Notes under the pieces: generated by a model | What the model saw: the letters and a program-made list of their open reading frames with translations, nothing else | What the model was told of the DNA's origin: nothing | Database searches by the model: none | NCBI GenBank assembly: GCA_937982665.1 | Contig: CALJLD010000068.1 | Span: 1-45,255, forward strand | Reading direction: 5' to 3' | Length of the DNA stretch: 45,255 bases | Source of the DNA: an uncultured Planctomycetales bacterium | Lineage (GTDB): Bacteria > Planctomycetota > Planctomycetia > Pirellulales > S012-138 | In this document: piece after piece, positions 1 to 11,796 of the stretch | Layout of the letters: every line of letters starts with the position of its first letter | How positions within the stretch are numbered: the stretch's first letter is position 1 | Program-made: the position numbers and the translations under genes

Positions 1-112
1 TCGCATTGGCTGAACGGCAATTGTCTGCACAGCGCTCCTGTATGCTACGCCGGCCGATCACGAGTCCGCGAATGCGGCAATTCGCCGCGGCATCGAGATT
101 ATCCTCAAGGAC

Positions 113-919
113 ATGGAGCATCCGCTGATGGAGCCCAGTACGGAGGATGCGTACGACGTTCGCGTTTGGGGGCACATCTACGCTCTCGATTTCTTCTGTC
201 GGCTGAAGACCGCGGATCGGCTGCCTGACCAAACGGAACAACTGGAAGAAAAGATCGATTGGCTGCTGGCCGCGTTGCTTGAGGAGGAACTTTCCGAAGG
301 AGGTTGGAATTACGCCAACCGTCGCGCGCATGCCGGCTTTGTGAGCGCTCCCGCCTTGCAAGCTTTGCTGTGGGCGAAGTCCACCGGGCGCAGCGTTCCC
401 GAAGAAGTCTTTCAGCGCGGTCGCGAAGCCATGCTTGCCAGCCGGAACGAAGAGGGAGCCTTCCGTTATAGCGGGGAAGAACGCGAACGCCGTCCCACAG
501 AGCTTCCCGGTTCCGTCGCGCGAAGCGCAGCCTGCGAAACTACGCTGGCGCTCTTGGGCGATACGCAGCGCAACGAACTCATCAATGCGGCGATCAGTGC
601 ATTTCATACGCATTGGGATGAGTTGGAAAAGCGGCGACAAAAAACGGGAACTCACGAAGGGCCCTACCAGATCGCGCCTTATTACTTCTACTACGGACAT
701 CGCTACGCAGGACAGGCGATTGCACTCCTGCCGGAAAAGGATCGCGAAACCGCGTATGCCCGCCTGGCTCAGACTCTGCTGAAAACGAAAGAAGACGACG
801 ACACTTGGAATGATCGCGTCTTCGATCGCTCGCGCGCTTTCGGCACAGCGTTCTCCGTGATGGCGTTGTTGGGTGATCGTGTTCCGCTGCCACCGGCCGA
901 GAAACCTGCGGCGGAGTAA
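113..919 (+). CDS. Prenyltransferase/squalene-oxidase-repeat protein, 5' part uncertain
   Basis: The 268-residue product resembles the alpha/alpha-toroid proteins of the prenyltransferase and squalene oxidase repeat type that are common in planctomycetes. Visible signs are EGGWNYANR near residue 62, a repeated pattern of helices with aromatic residues, and APYYFYYGHRYAGQAI near residue 188, typical of the last helical hairpins of such proteins. No catalytic acid motif of a true terpene cyclase was recognised, so the substrate is unknown. The frame stays open and family-like upstream to base 14 (for example LLYATPADHESANAAIRRG), but an in-frame TGA lies at 11-13. The first ATG is therefore probably not the biological start. 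Either the gene is cut by a frameshift or stop near the window edge, or this is the 3' half of a longer gene. The family call is moderately sure; function is unknown. Confidence 0.6.
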   Translation: MEHPLMEPSTEDAYDVRVWGHIYALDFFCRLKTADRLPDQTEQLEEKIDWLLAALLEEELSEGGWNYANRRAHAGFVSAPALQALLWAKSTGRSVPEEVFQRGREAMLASRNEEGAFRYSGEERERRPTELPGSVARSAACETTLALLGDTQRNELINAAISAFHTHWDELEKRRQKTGTHEGPYQIAPYYFYYGHRYAGQAIALLPEKDRETAYARLAQTLLKTKEDDDTWNDRVFDRSRAFGTAFSVMALLGDRVPLPPAEKPAAE

Positions 920-928
920 CGCTAACGG

Positions 929-954
929 CAGATCCTGCAGAGTCATGCGATCTG
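929..954. terminator. Hairpin between convergent genes
   Basis: CAGATC (929-934) pairs with GATCTG (949-954), and GCA/TGC can pair inside it. It sits between the end of the repeat protein and the end of the convergent cysteine desulfurase gene. There is no U-run, so intrinsic termination is only a possibility. Confidence 0.3.
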
Positions 955-969
955 AATGCTTGAGCGGCA

Positions 970-2166
970 TCACTTCGTTGTCAATTTGCGCAACCGTTTC
1001 ACTGCGCTGGTGACCAACTCGGCTGCCTGCTCAACCTCCTCTGAGGTATTGAATCGCCCTAAGCCAAATCGCAAGCTGGCGCGGGTGAGTTGCTCATTTC
1101 GCCCCAAGGCCGAAACAACGTGGCTCGGTCGTGGATCGCTGGTCGTACAGGCGCTTCCGGAACTGACTGCCAACGGCTGGATGGCCGCCATCAATGCGTC
1201 TCCGTCAACTCCCGCGAATGAACAATTGAGATTGTGCGGCAAGCGGGCAAGTGATTGGTCGGCAGAGCGCGCATCAAGCGACGGACCATTCAGGAACACG
1301 CCATCCAATTGTCCGCGGATCTTCTCATAGAGTTGATCGCGCAACACTTGCAGACCGTTCGCTTCGTCCGGCATTTCCTCCTGGCAAATCTTGACCGCTT
1401 CGGCAAACCCGGCGATGCCCGGAACATTCAATGTGCCGCTGCGGAGCCCGCGCTCGTGCCCGCCACCATCAATCTGCGCGGCAAGCTGGACGCTGCGACG
1501 AATGTAAAGTGCGCCCGCTCCTTTGGGACCGTACATCTTGTGAGCGGAGAAACTCGCTAGATCAACACCCAGCTTGCCCAGGTCGACAGGGATCTTCCCG
1601 AGAGCCTGGACTGCGTCACAAAACAAGAGCGCGCCATGGCGATGACAAAGTTCCGCGACTTCTGTGAGTTGTTGAATCGCACCAATCTCGTTGTTAGCCA
1701 ACATCACGCAAACAAGCAATGTCTCGTCGCAGACGGCGGCTTCCAGTTCGTTGAGATCAACAAGCCCGGCGAACTGCTCGTCTGCTTGCCGCACGCCAAC
1801 ATACTTGACGTCGAAGCCTTGTCTGGCTGCCCTCGAAAGTGGATCCAGGACAGCCTTGTGTTCGGTGGTCAGCGCCACAATTTGGCGTCGCGATGATTGG
1901 TCTCGTTCCAGCAACCCTCGGATGGCCAGGTTGTTGCTTTCCGTCGCTCCGCTGGTGAACACAATTTCGCGCGGGCTGACGTTGAGCGCATCGGCCACAG
2001 TCGCGCGCGAAGACTCGACAACTTCCTTTGCCGCGTTGCCATAAGCGTGCTGCTCGCTCGCGGCATTGCCGAATTCCTCGGTCATCATTCGCAGGACAAC
2101 CTCGGCGACGCGCGGATCAACCGGCGTTGTGGCATGCCCGTCCATGTAGATTGGACGTTGCGTCAT
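970..2166 (-). CDS. Cysteine desulfurase (NifS/IscS family)
   Basis: A 398-residue PLP-dependent enzyme that would take sulfur from cysteine, giving alanine and an enzyme persulfide for Fe-S cluster or thio-cofactor synthesis. The N-terminus (YMDGHATTPVDPRV) is typical of class V aminotransferases of this group. SAHKMYGPKG near residue 210 holds the PLP lysine, and SSGSACTTSDPRPSHV near residue 335 holds the mobile-loop cysteine that carries the persulfide. Length matches NifS/IscS. It follows the NUDIX-like gene by 36 bases on the same strand, so the two may be co-transcribed. No scaffold (iscU/nifU) gene lies beside it, so the choice between nifS, iscS and sufS-like naming is left open. The family is certain. 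Confidence 0.95.
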   Translation of the reverse strand: MTQRPIYMDGHATTPVDPRVAEVVLRMMTEEFGNAASEQHAYGNAAKEVVESSRATVADALNVSPREIVFTSGATESNNLAIRGLLERDQSSRRQIVALTTEHKAVLDPLSRAARQGFDVKYVGVRQADEQFAGLVDLNELEAAVCDETLLVCVMLANNEIGAIQQLTEVAELCHRHGALLFCDAVQALGKIPVDLGKLGVDLASFSAHKMYGPKGAGALYIRRSVQLAAQIDGGGHERGLRSGTLNVPGIAGFAEAVKICQEEMPDEANGLQVLRDQLYEKIRGQLDGVFLNGPSLDARSADQSLARLPHNLNCSFAGVDGDALMAAIQPLAVSSGSACTTSDPRPSHVVSALGRNEQLTRASLRFGLGRFNTSEEVEQAAELVTSAVKRLRKLTTK

Positions 2167-2202
2167 GGTAGATCACTGCCCCGTAAATGCCGCTGGAGGA
2201 TT

Positions 2203-2871
2203 TCAACCGGTGTGGGCTTTCTCGGCATTCCCTGCCACAGTTCTTGCCGCATTTTTTGCCGCGTGCTGCCCAAACAATGAGTCCAGACAAATCTGCGACC
2301 AGGACTCGAAGCCTTCCAAGTCACCAAGAAGTTCCGCAACCGGCCGGAACCCCGTTTCGATAATGTCCGCTTCACGCGGCTTGATGTCCGGCCGTTCACA
2401 CGTGTAAAGATAGACCACGCCCAGGTGAACCTGACCCACCGGCGTTTCATCATCATTGATCAGGCCCACACATTGAAAAGTGAAAGGCGTCTCAATGATC
2501 ACTTCCTCGTCCAACTCTCTCTGCAGGCCAACTTGATAGGGCGCCCCGTCGCCATCAGCGTCCTCCGCGGAGATATGCCCTCCAATTCCTACGCTTCGTT
2601 TACTGTGCAGGCGTCCTTCGCCTTGCCCCTTTCCGCGTGTGTATTGAAAGAGCGTGGTTTGTTCATCCTGATGGTGCTGAAAGATCACGTAGGGAATCAA
2701 TTGCTTGAAGCTGGGGTCTTCTTCCACTTCGCGCCGTAGCCGATAACTGGTGTTGGCCGGGCTGGTGAGTTGCTCAAAGTATGGTTCAACGTCGGGGCAA
2801 AAGCCTTGGAAGTAGCCAAGTTCGCGAAAGAGGCTGGTCGGGACAACCATCACACGTTCGTCCATGGACAT
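2203..2871 (-). CDS. NUDIX-like hydrolase-fold protein
   Basis: A 222-residue protein starting at MSMDERVMVV. The ATG at 2871 is chosen because GGAG lies 9 bases upstream; the longer frame to 2958 has no such site. The central segment GIGGHISAEDAD followed by QRELDEEV fits the NUDIX box pattern (G, then RE..EE followed by a hydrophobic residue), with a spacer somewhat longer than the classical 23-residue box. The later YLYTCERPDIKPREADIIETGF resembles the C-terminal strand-helix of NUDIX enzymes that act on nucleoside diphosphate derivatives. The substrate cannot be told. It lies just upstream of the cysteine desulfurase on the same strand. Confidence 0.75.
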   Translation of the reverse strand: MSMDERVMVVPTSLFRELGYFQGFCPDVEPYFEQLTSPANTSYRLRREVEEDPSFKQLIPYVIFQHHQDEQTTLFQYTRGKGQGEGRLHSKRSVGIGGHISAEDADGDGAPYQVGLQRELDEEVIIETPFTFQCVGLINDDETPVGQVHLGVVYLYTCERPDIKPREADIIETGFRPVAELLGDLEGFESWSQICLDSLFGQHAAKNAARTVAGNAEKAHTG

Positions 2872-3095
2872 GTTGCATTCTCCGTCTGAATCAATGTTCT
2901 TTCTATTTGCCGCAATTGAGTCCAAGCAAGTTGACGCATGATACGGCACAGTTGGCATCGCGACAAACGGGCGAATATCGCGCCGAAATTGCTTGCCTGA
3001 CTTGCAACTGCGACAACCAACAACTTGAATAGTGAACTTGAATGGCTGTTTCCTGACTTTGCTTGCCGCCCAATATCCTCAGGGGTTGATCCGTC

Positions 3096-3560
3096 ATGAG
3101 CTACGATCCTTACCGCAGCCCGATGCACTACAGCACACCCTATGGTGGGCATAACCAGTCCAATCGGGAAGCGGTCCTGGCGCGCGTCGGCCCAGCGGGA
3201 ATGGGATTGCTTGTGATTGGGATCATCGGCGTCTCCTTGTATTCGCTTAGCCTGATTGCCAATATCCTCTTCCTGGTGACCGGTGCTGCGGACGTGTTGC
3301 AGGATGATGGCTTGGAAATGAGCGCGGAATCACAAATCCTCTTCCGTGCTTTCTGGGGCATTGTGATGTTGGGAGCGAACATCGTAACCCTGATGGCCGG
3401 AATCAATATGCGGCGGCTGACCAACCTGGGACTCTGTCGAACGGGAGCCATCTTTGCCGTCATTCCCTGCTTAAGTCTTTGTTGTATCGTTGGCATTCCG
3501 TTTGGTATTTGGGCGTTGGTGGCGCTTAGCGGTCCGGATGTGGCCGATGCGTTTTCGTGA
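3096..3560 (+). CDS. Small integral membrane protein, paralog of next gene
   Basis: A 154-residue protein of unknown function. A short Tyr/Pro/Ser-rich N-terminus (SYDPYRSPMHYSTPYGG) is followed by about three hydrophobic segments: near residues 35-60, 85-105 and 115-145. The last contains the pattern CRTGAIFAVIPCLSLCC...PFGIWALVAL. The same pattern (CRTGAWMAILPC, then PFGIWSLIVL) occurs in the next gene, so the two are tandem paralogs. AGGGG about 10 bases before ATG 3096 supports the start. Such proteins are frequent in planctomycetes, with the signature R-[LT]-x-N-x-x-x-C-R-x-G. A role cannot be given. Confidence 0.75.
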   Translation: MSYDPYRSPMHYSTPYGGHNQSNREAVLARVGPAGMGLLVIGIIGVSLYSLSLIANILFLVTGAADVLQDDGLEMSAESQILFRAFWGIVMLGANIVTLMAGINMRRLTNLGLCRTGAIFAVIPCLSLCCIVGIPFGIWALVALSGPDVADAFS

Positions 3561-3609
3561 GCCTCCTCTTGCCGCTAAATCCTCACATAACGATTTTCAT
3601 GCTTTCGCC

Positions 3610-3656
3610 GGAATCCCCCCTGGAGTGCGTGGTGGATTCCCAACGAGGGGGTTTTT
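3610..3656 (+). terminator. Terminator with an overlapping alternative hairpin
   Basis: CCCCC (3616-3620) can pair with GGGGG (3647-3651), which is followed directly by TTTTT (3652-3656), as in a factor-independent terminator. An alternative perfect 7-bp stem, GGAATCC (3610-3616) with GGATTCC (3634-3640), lies in the loop side and competes for one C only. It follows the first membrane-protein gene and precedes its paralog. Confidence 0.45.
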
Positions 3657-3744
3657 CAGGTATTCTCTGGCGTTCGCCGAACTCGCTATTTACAAATGAG
3701 TATTGATCCATTCTGCCTCTGCGGTCCGCGCTGTTAAACCAACG

Positions 3745-4236
3745 ATGAGCACTGACGACGCCTTTGAATATACGAGAAACCCGAACGTTGAAGGCGGGTC
3801 GGCCAAGAATCCGCGCGAGTTGGAGAAGGAAGTACGCTCCAAGACGGCCGCTCCGGGCATCGCGATGATTGTTATTGGAGGGCTGGGACTGCTTACCTAC
3901 GGTGGCCTGATGCTCGCCTATATCGGCATGGTTGCGGCTGGCGATGCGGACGATGTCTTCTTTGAGCGCCGAGGGGTCTCGGCTCAAACTCAATTGGGGT
4001 TGGCAACCGTTGACGTCATCATCAGGTTTCTCGCCCAGGGCTTCATCATCATGGCGGGCGTCAACATGTTGCGGCTTGAGAACTACACCGGCTGCCGCAC
4101 CGGCGCATGGATGGCGATTCTCCCTTGCACCACAACCGCGTGTTGTCTGGGGCTCCCATTCGGCATCTGGTCGCTGATTGTGCTCAACGATTCGAACGTG
4201 CGGACCGTATTTGTGCAACGATCGTTGGGGCCTTAG
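3745..4236 (+). CDS. Small integral membrane protein, paralog of previous gene
   Basis: A 163-residue protein from ATG 3745 (MSTDDAFEYTRNPN). The frame is open back to a TTG at 3703, but the extension looks non-coding. It has a polar N-terminus of about 35 residues and then about three membrane segments: AAPGIAMIVIGGLGLLTYGG, a second near VDVIIRFLAQGFIIMAGVNM, and a third within TGAWMAILPC...LPFGIWSLIVL. The MLRLENYTGCRTGAWMAILPC region aligns with MRRLTNLGLCRTGAIFAVIPC of the upstream gene. Both genes run in the same direction, 185 bases apart. Function unknown; membrane location is inferred from hydrophobicity. Confidence 0.72.
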   Translation: MSTDDAFEYTRNPNVEGGSAKNPRELEKEVRSKTAAPGIAMIVIGGLGLLTYGGLMLAYIGMVAAGDADDVFFERRGVSAQTQLGLATVDVIIRFLAQGFIIMAGVNMLRLENYTGCRTGAWMAILPCTTTACCLGLPFGIWSLIVLNDSNVRTVFVQRSLGP

Positions 4237-4315
4237 CAGAATTGCAACGCCGCTATGCGCGCTTCCCCGCAAACGCCACGCACGCAAGCTATTTGCGGTC
4301 ATTTCTAGCGACTGC

Positions 4316-4462
4316 TTGTCGTTGGAAACGTATTCCGGCACGCATGAAATCTTTTCCTGCGCGTTTGAAACGTTTTCTCTCGCGTCCGGAACCTTTTCTT
4401 GCGCGGCCGAAACCTTTCCGCACGCGTTTGAAACGTTTTCCGGCGCGTCGGAAATGGTTCTG
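4316..4462 (-). repeat. 21-bp tandem repeat array, seven degenerate units
   Basis: Seven consecutive 21-bp units start at 4316, 4337, 4358, 4379, 4400, 4421 and 4442. Each has the form of nine GC-rich bases followed by a 12-base core such as GAAACGTTTTCC; no unit has an indel. Because 21 is a multiple of three, minus-strand frames read heptapeptide repeats: DAPENVS, NACGKVS, AAQEKVP, DARENVS, NAQEKIS in one frame, and F-x-T-R-x-K-x in another. The first of these frames starts at ATG 4521, preceded by AAAGGGG at the right distance. A sister array is at 41756-41881. Whether it is translated is not known. Confidence 0.85.
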
Positions 4463-4720
4463 ACCGAAGACCATTGGTATTCTGCGAGCTTGTGGCGCTC
4501 AACGGGTTTGCGATTGAACATGAGTTGCCCCTTTCGTTCATCGTTGGTTCTTTGAGTTATCGCAGTTGAGTCATTGCCTGGCCTGCGCGTACATTAGCGA
4601 GTGCTACGAGCGCCAATAACGATGGCCCTCGCGCTTCACCGGTGGCAATGTTCCGTGAGCGAGATCAAAGAATTGCCCTCACTAAACTAATAAGGGATCT
4701 CGCGGACGGAATTTGCACGC

Positions 4721-4753
4721 AAAATAAAAAATGCCCGCCTTTTTTTGGCGGGC
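4721..4753 (-). terminator. queA: Rho-independent terminator of queA
   Basis: On the minus strand GCCCGCC (4753-4747), a seven-A loop and GGCGGGC (4739-4733) form a perfect 7-bp stem, followed by a T-rich tract (A-rich on the plus strand, 4721-4731). It lies about 70 bases after the queA stop codon. This is the clearest intrinsic terminator in the window. Confidence 0.88.
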
Positions 4754-4822
4754 TTCGCGTGCCGGTCATCTATTGGCAAAGACCAAACGTACTCATGGTC
4801 ACCCTGCTCGAATCGCGTTCGC

Positions 4823-5872
4823 CTAGACGATGAGCATCGCGTCCCCATAGCTGAAGAAGCGGTACCGCTCGCGGATAGCTTCTTCGTAGGCCGCGCGGAT
4901 CAGTTCGTCTCCGCCGAATGTCCTGACCAGGACGAGCAGCGTTGAGCGCGGCAAATGGAAGTTCGTCAGCAGTCCGTCAACTGTGCGAAACTCAAATCCC
5001 GGCTTGATGAACAAATCAGTCTGGCCGCTGCTGGCCGCAAGCTTGCCGGTAGCGGATTGCCCCGCAACCGTCTCAAGCACACGCATTGTCGTCGTACCAA
5101 CAGCAATGACTCGCCCGGAGCCTGCTTGGGCCGTGTTGATTGCATCGGCGTTGTCCGCACTCAGCGAGTACTCCTCGCTATGCATGACATGGTCGCCAAG
5201 ATCTTCTTTCTGCATCGGACGGAAAGTGCCCAGCCCGACATGCAGCGTGACTCGCGCGATGTTCACGCCGCGGCCGGTGATTCTCTGCAACAACTGATCG
5301 GTCAGATGTAAGCCGGCTGTCGGGGCGGCGACCGAACCCGGCGTGGCGGCATAGACCGTTTGATAGCGATCTACGTCCTCCGGTGTCATCTCTCCCTTGC
5401 GGATATACGGTGGTAGCGGAACGCGGCCAAACTCCTCAAGCAGCGTATGTGCATCATCTGGCTTTTCGGGACGGGCAACCCACTCGCCTGCACCTTCGCG
5501 AGAAACCAAGGCCAACCGCAGGTGGCCGCCGCGCGGTCCTGCCACACGGATGAACTCTCCCAACGCCAACCGTCCCCGCGTCTTGCACAACAGCACCCAA
5601 TCGCCATCGGGTCGCGTTCGCAGGAAGAGCCCTTCCCAGCCGCCGTCGGTCTTTTCGCGCTTGCCCACCAGCCGAGCCGGCACAACCCGGCTGTCATTGA
5701 GGACCAGGCAATCCGCCGCTTTCAGCCACAGCGGCAAGTCTCGCGAGTGAGCGTGCTCCCAAGTCCCGCTATCGCGCTTAACCACCAACATGCGCGAGTC
5801 CGCGCGATGCGGGAGCGGCTGCTGGGCGATGAGTTCTGCCGGGAGTTCAAAATCGTAGTCAGCAAGCGGCAT
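4823..5872 (-). CDS. queA: S-adenosylmethionine:tRNA ribosyltransferase-isomerase
   Basis: QueA moves the ribosyl part of S-adenosylmethionine to preQ1 in tRNA, making epoxyqueuosine, the next-to-last step of queuosine synthesis in the cytoplasm. The 349 residues match the family length. Typical segments are DYDFELPAELIAQQPLPHRADSR at the N-terminus, LVLNDSRVVPARL near residue 56, TPGSVAAPTAGLHLT near residue 182, THVHVGLGTF-like LHVGLGTFRP near residue 217, and NFHLPRSTLLVLVRTFGG near residue 305. The gene stands alone, with a strong terminator behind it and a divergent gene in front. No tgt gene is adjacent. The call is certain. Confidence 0.97.
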   Translation of the reverse strand: MPLADYDFELPAELIAQQPLPHRADSRMLVVKRDSGTWEHAHSRDLPLWLKAADCLVLNDSRVVPARLVGKREKTDGGWEGLFLRTRPDGDWVLLCKTRGRLALGEFIRVAGPRGGHLRLALVSREGAGEWVARPEKPDDAHTLLEEFGRVPLPPYIRKGEMTPEDVDRYQTVYAATPGSVAAPTAGLHLTDQLLQRITGRGVNIARVTLHVGLGTFRPMQKEDLGDHVMHSEEYSLSADNADAINTAQAGSGRVIAVGTTTMRVLETVAGQSATGKLAASSGQTDLFIKPGFEFRTVDGLLTNFHLPRSTLLVLVRTFGGDELIRAAYEEAIRERYRFFSYGDAMLIV

Positions 5873-6002
5873 GGGAGTACCGAAATCGCGCAGGCGTTGC
5901 GAGCATTCTCAAAAATTCCAGACTTTGGCACAAATCCTCTCACGAACATGGCGAAGAGGAATAGGGGCAAACCGGAAATCGGGCCGTTTCAATCGGATCC
6001 TG

Positions 6003-6035
6003 TTGCGGTTGCCGCAAATCCTCGCTTGCTATAAT
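6003..6035 (+). promoter_or_regulatory. Promoter with operator-like palindrome
   Basis: A perfect -10 box TATAAT lies at 6030-6035. Upstream is the perfect inverted repeat TTGCGG-TTG-CCGCAA (6003-6017), whose centre holds a -35-like TTGCCG (6009-6014) at a short 15-base spacing. This would drive the gene starting at 6092. A protein bound to the palindrome would block the -35 region. Predicted from sequence only. Confidence 0.4.
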
Positions 6036-6091
6036 TAACTCTGAGATTCTGGCTCCTCGCCCAGTACTGACTTCACGTTGATTGTCCAACC

Positions 6092-6559
6092 GTGCTGCTA
6101 ATCATTCGACAACCATTAGGCGCCGCTGCGTTAATCGGCCTGCTGGGAACAGGATTGTTCTCGGCGGAGATGATGGCGTGCGCGCAATGGCACGTGCAAG
6201 CATCGCACCAGCGGGCTCGAACTTCCACACAACACAACGGCGAGTGCGGTCATCCGTCCGATCGACCGAAGCGCTCGGATAATGCCGGCCAGAGTGCCGA
6301 TACTTCCGCCGCTTCCGCGAAGTTGGGCCAGGTCGCTTCCGCATTGGAAGCGTTTCGAGCGGCCGTTTTCCAGCTGCGGGACACGTTCCCCGCGGCTGAC
6401 TATTCGCTGGATCCGCCCTGTTTCGCGGATGCAATGGCGTCTGACGCCGCTTCCCTTGTGGCGGGCAACTCGCGTTTTTGCGATGACTTGACCTCACAAT
6501 CGCGGCAAATCGCCGCGGATCCACTCGTTCTTTACGGGCTGGGCGCTGAGCACGGCTGA
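6092..6559 (+). CDS. Small putative exported protein, unknown function
   Basis: A 155-residue frame from a GTG codon at 6092. It opens with a hydrophobic stretch (LLIIRQPLGAAALIGLLGTG) followed by AEMMACAQ, which could be a signal peptide or a membrane anchor. The rest is polar and Ala/Ser-rich (SADTSAASAKLGQVASALEAF), with FQLRDTFPAADYSLDPPC near residue 92. No family was recognised. Support comes from the good promoter upstream and the signal-like N-terminus. Overlapping frames on both strands are of similar length, so the gene is only moderately likely. Confidence 0.5.
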   Translation: MLLIIRQPLGAAALIGLLGTGLFSAEMMACAQWHVQASHQRARTSTQHNGECGHPSDRPKRSDNAGQSADTSAASAKLGQVASALEAFRAAVFQLRDTFPAADYSLDPPCFADAMASDAASLVAGNSRFCDDLTSQSRQIAADPLVLYGLGAEHG

Positions 6560-6758
6560 TCCGTCAGGACTCCTCTGACGTTGATCCGGCGGACAAGCGT
6601 TTTGTTGGCCGCGAGCGTTCATTTGGGCACGTTGACCCAATCTGATGAACGCAATAAACTGAGTCGCCTCTAAAGGTTGCGCAATTTGCCCCAGATTGTG
6701 CCCACTCAAGTGGAGCGGCTCTCTCAGCTCTCAGACCAGCTCAATAGGGCGGGCTATC

Positions 6759-10433
<3,675 letters not shown>

Positions 10434-10489
10434 GCTGAACCGCGTAGGTCGAACTGCGAAGGCCGGGCATCGTAGAACGTGTTCCAGGC

Positions 10490-10855
10490 ATGGCCGGCAC
10501 AGCCTCACCCGATTTACACCACAAGATGGAACTGCCACTCGAAGTTGACAACACGACGATTGCCGCCGGGCGGAAGAGTCAGGAAGACTTCGTGCTTTTA
10601 GATTGTCGCGAAGCGGACGAATTTGAACTCGTCAACATTGACGACACCCAATTCATCCCGATGAGCGAGTTGCAGCAACGCGTCGGCGAGTTGGACGATC
10701 ACAAAGAACAACGCATTGTTGTCTTCTGCCATCACGGCGCCCGCAGCTTGATGGTCGCCCGTTGGCTCCGCGCACAGGGCTTTACGGCACAAAGCATGAT
10801 CGGCGGGATTGACGCCTGGGCGGCAGAAATCGATCCCAGCCTGCCGCGCTATTGA
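10490..10855 (+). CDS. Rhodanese-like sulfurtransferase domain protein
   Basis: A 121-residue single-domain rhodanese. FVLLDCREADEFELVNI is the usual first strand and CH2A-like motif, and VVFCHHGARSLMVARWL holds the active-site loop with the catalytic cysteine, followed by IGGIDAWAAEIDP, the CH2B-like end. It would carry sulfane sulfur on that cysteine; the acceptor is unknown. The start is uncertain: ATG at 10490, or ATG at 10526 (MELPLEVDN), and neither has a clear ribosome binding site. It follows secA by 56 bases on the same strand. The domain call is certain. Confidence 0.9.
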   Translation: MAGTASPDLHHKMELPLEVDNTTIAAGRKSQEDFVLLDCREADEFELVNIDDTQFIPMSELQQRVGELDDHKEQRIVVFCHHGARSLMVARWLRAQGFTAQSMIGGIDAWAAEIDPSLPRY

Positions 10856-10896
10856 TTGCCCAGGCTTCGGAACGAGCCGAATTCCGTAGTTCCGTA

Positions 10897-10915
10897 GGGT
10901 GGGTGAAACCCACCT
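10897..10915. repeat. GGTGGG-TGAAA-CCCACC palindromic element
   Basis: A near-perfect hairpin (GGTGGG 10898-10903, CCCACC 10909-10914) with short flanks in the gap between the rhodanese gene and the convergent protease gene. Palindromes of this type, often preceded by GTA, occur as dispersed intergenic repeats in many bacterial genomes (general knowledge). It may also end transcription from both sides. Confidence 0.45.
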
Positions 10916-11007
10916 TCAAGTTGCGCGGCTCACTACATCCAGGCTTGGAAAACGATCCGCGTGTTGCCAATATCCTCGCGGTTTGTTTTCAACACTTGAG
11001 CCCAAGG

Positions 11008-11796
11008 TCAATCAGACTCGGATTCCTTCGGCTTCTCGCGCTTCTTAAACCAGATCCACATCCCAGCCAGGAAAAGCAGATTGAAAACGATTCCCAAAAC
11101 GCCGGACTCGGGGTTGTATGTTGCCTTTTGTTGAATTCCCAGCGCCCCGAGTTTCTCAGTGCCAAAACCAAACAACTCATAGGCGAACGGATTCCACACC
11201 GCGTGGCTCACGCTGGGCACAAGCGCGGAGCCGGATATTGATCGCATCAATCCCCAGATCAAGCTGAGCACAACGACGTTGGTCAGGTAGATCGGAATCT
11301 GTGATCCAGACACTCGGAACTCTTTCGAAAGCGTTGCTGCGGATAGGTGCCAAAGCGTGAAGGCGATGGTCGTCGCGAGTAAGGCTGCAGTTTCGCTCAT
11401 TCCGCTGCGTTTGCAGCAAGCCCACAACCAACCACGGAAGAATCCTTCTTCCGTGAGCAACACCATGATTGGGCCAATTGCCAAACCCATGCCGACGACA
11501 AAAGTGAACTTCTCCCACGCCGTCTCCGACGTGTTGATGACGCCTGCAAACCAGGCAATGAGCCCGATGACCCCAAGGACAAGCAGCGGATACAGCAGGG
11601 CGATCCCATAGTCCTTGCCGCGGCCGAGCGTCAGACCCATCTCCTGTCTGCCAAAGCGCTGCACGAACCAAAAGAACAGGGTCAATGGAATCAACACCAG
11701 CGCACTGATAACCGTGAGACCGATGACGTCCAGCGCCGTAGTCGCGGCTATGGCAATCAACACCCCAACGCAAGCCAAAACAAGATCGCGATTCAT
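11008..11796 (-). CDS. CPBP-family (CAAX-protease-like) intramembrane metalloprotease
   Basis: A 262-residue multi-pass membrane protein from MNRDLVLACVGVL. The frame is open to 11892, but the extra 32 residues are polar and would precede the first membrane segment. TEEGFFRGWLWACC near residue 137 holds the EExxxR motif, FTLWHLSAATL the second-motif histidine, and SHAVWNPFAYELFG the HxxxN motif, so all metal and catalytic positions of the ABI/CPBP family (PF02517) are present. About seven hydrophobic segments are seen. In bacteria these proteases process peptides or have unknown substrates; no peptide gene is recognisable nearby. The C-terminus is charged (WFKKREKPKESESD). The family call is firm. 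Confidence 0.88.
   Translation of the reverse strand: MNRDLVLACVGVLIAIAATTALDVIGLTVISALVLIPLTLFFWFVQRFGRQEMGLTLGRGKDYGIALLYPLLVLGVIGLIAWFAGVINTSETAWEKFTFVVGMGLAIGPIMVLLTEEGFFRGWLWACCKRSGMSETAALLATTIAFTLWHLSAATLSKEFRVSGSQIPIYLTNVVVLSLIWGLMRSISGSALVPSVSHAVWNPFAYELFGFGTEKLGALGIQQKATYNPESGVLGIVFNLLFLAGMWIWFKKREKPKESESD

Larger units (their letters stand above)
4237..4822. other. Non-coding spacer with repeat element
   Basis: This spacer of about 590 bases lies between the convergent membrane-protein gene and queA. It holds the 21-bp repeat array (4316-4462), a minus-strand Shine-Dalgarno-like AAAGGGG just upstream of an ATG at 4521, and the queA terminator (4721-4753). No convincing protein gene was found, apart from the possible repeat-encoded peptide. 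Confidence 0.6.

Noticed and set aside
4316..4462. CRISPR array
   Set aside because: Repeats are contiguous 21-bp units without spacers, and no cas gene is near.
3583..4521. 312-codon minus-strand frame through the repeat array and the membrane-protein gene
   Set aside because: Only its first part (repeat peptides after ATG 4521) is of interest; the rest is antisense to a better-supported gene. Kept as a possible short peptide within the repeat entry.
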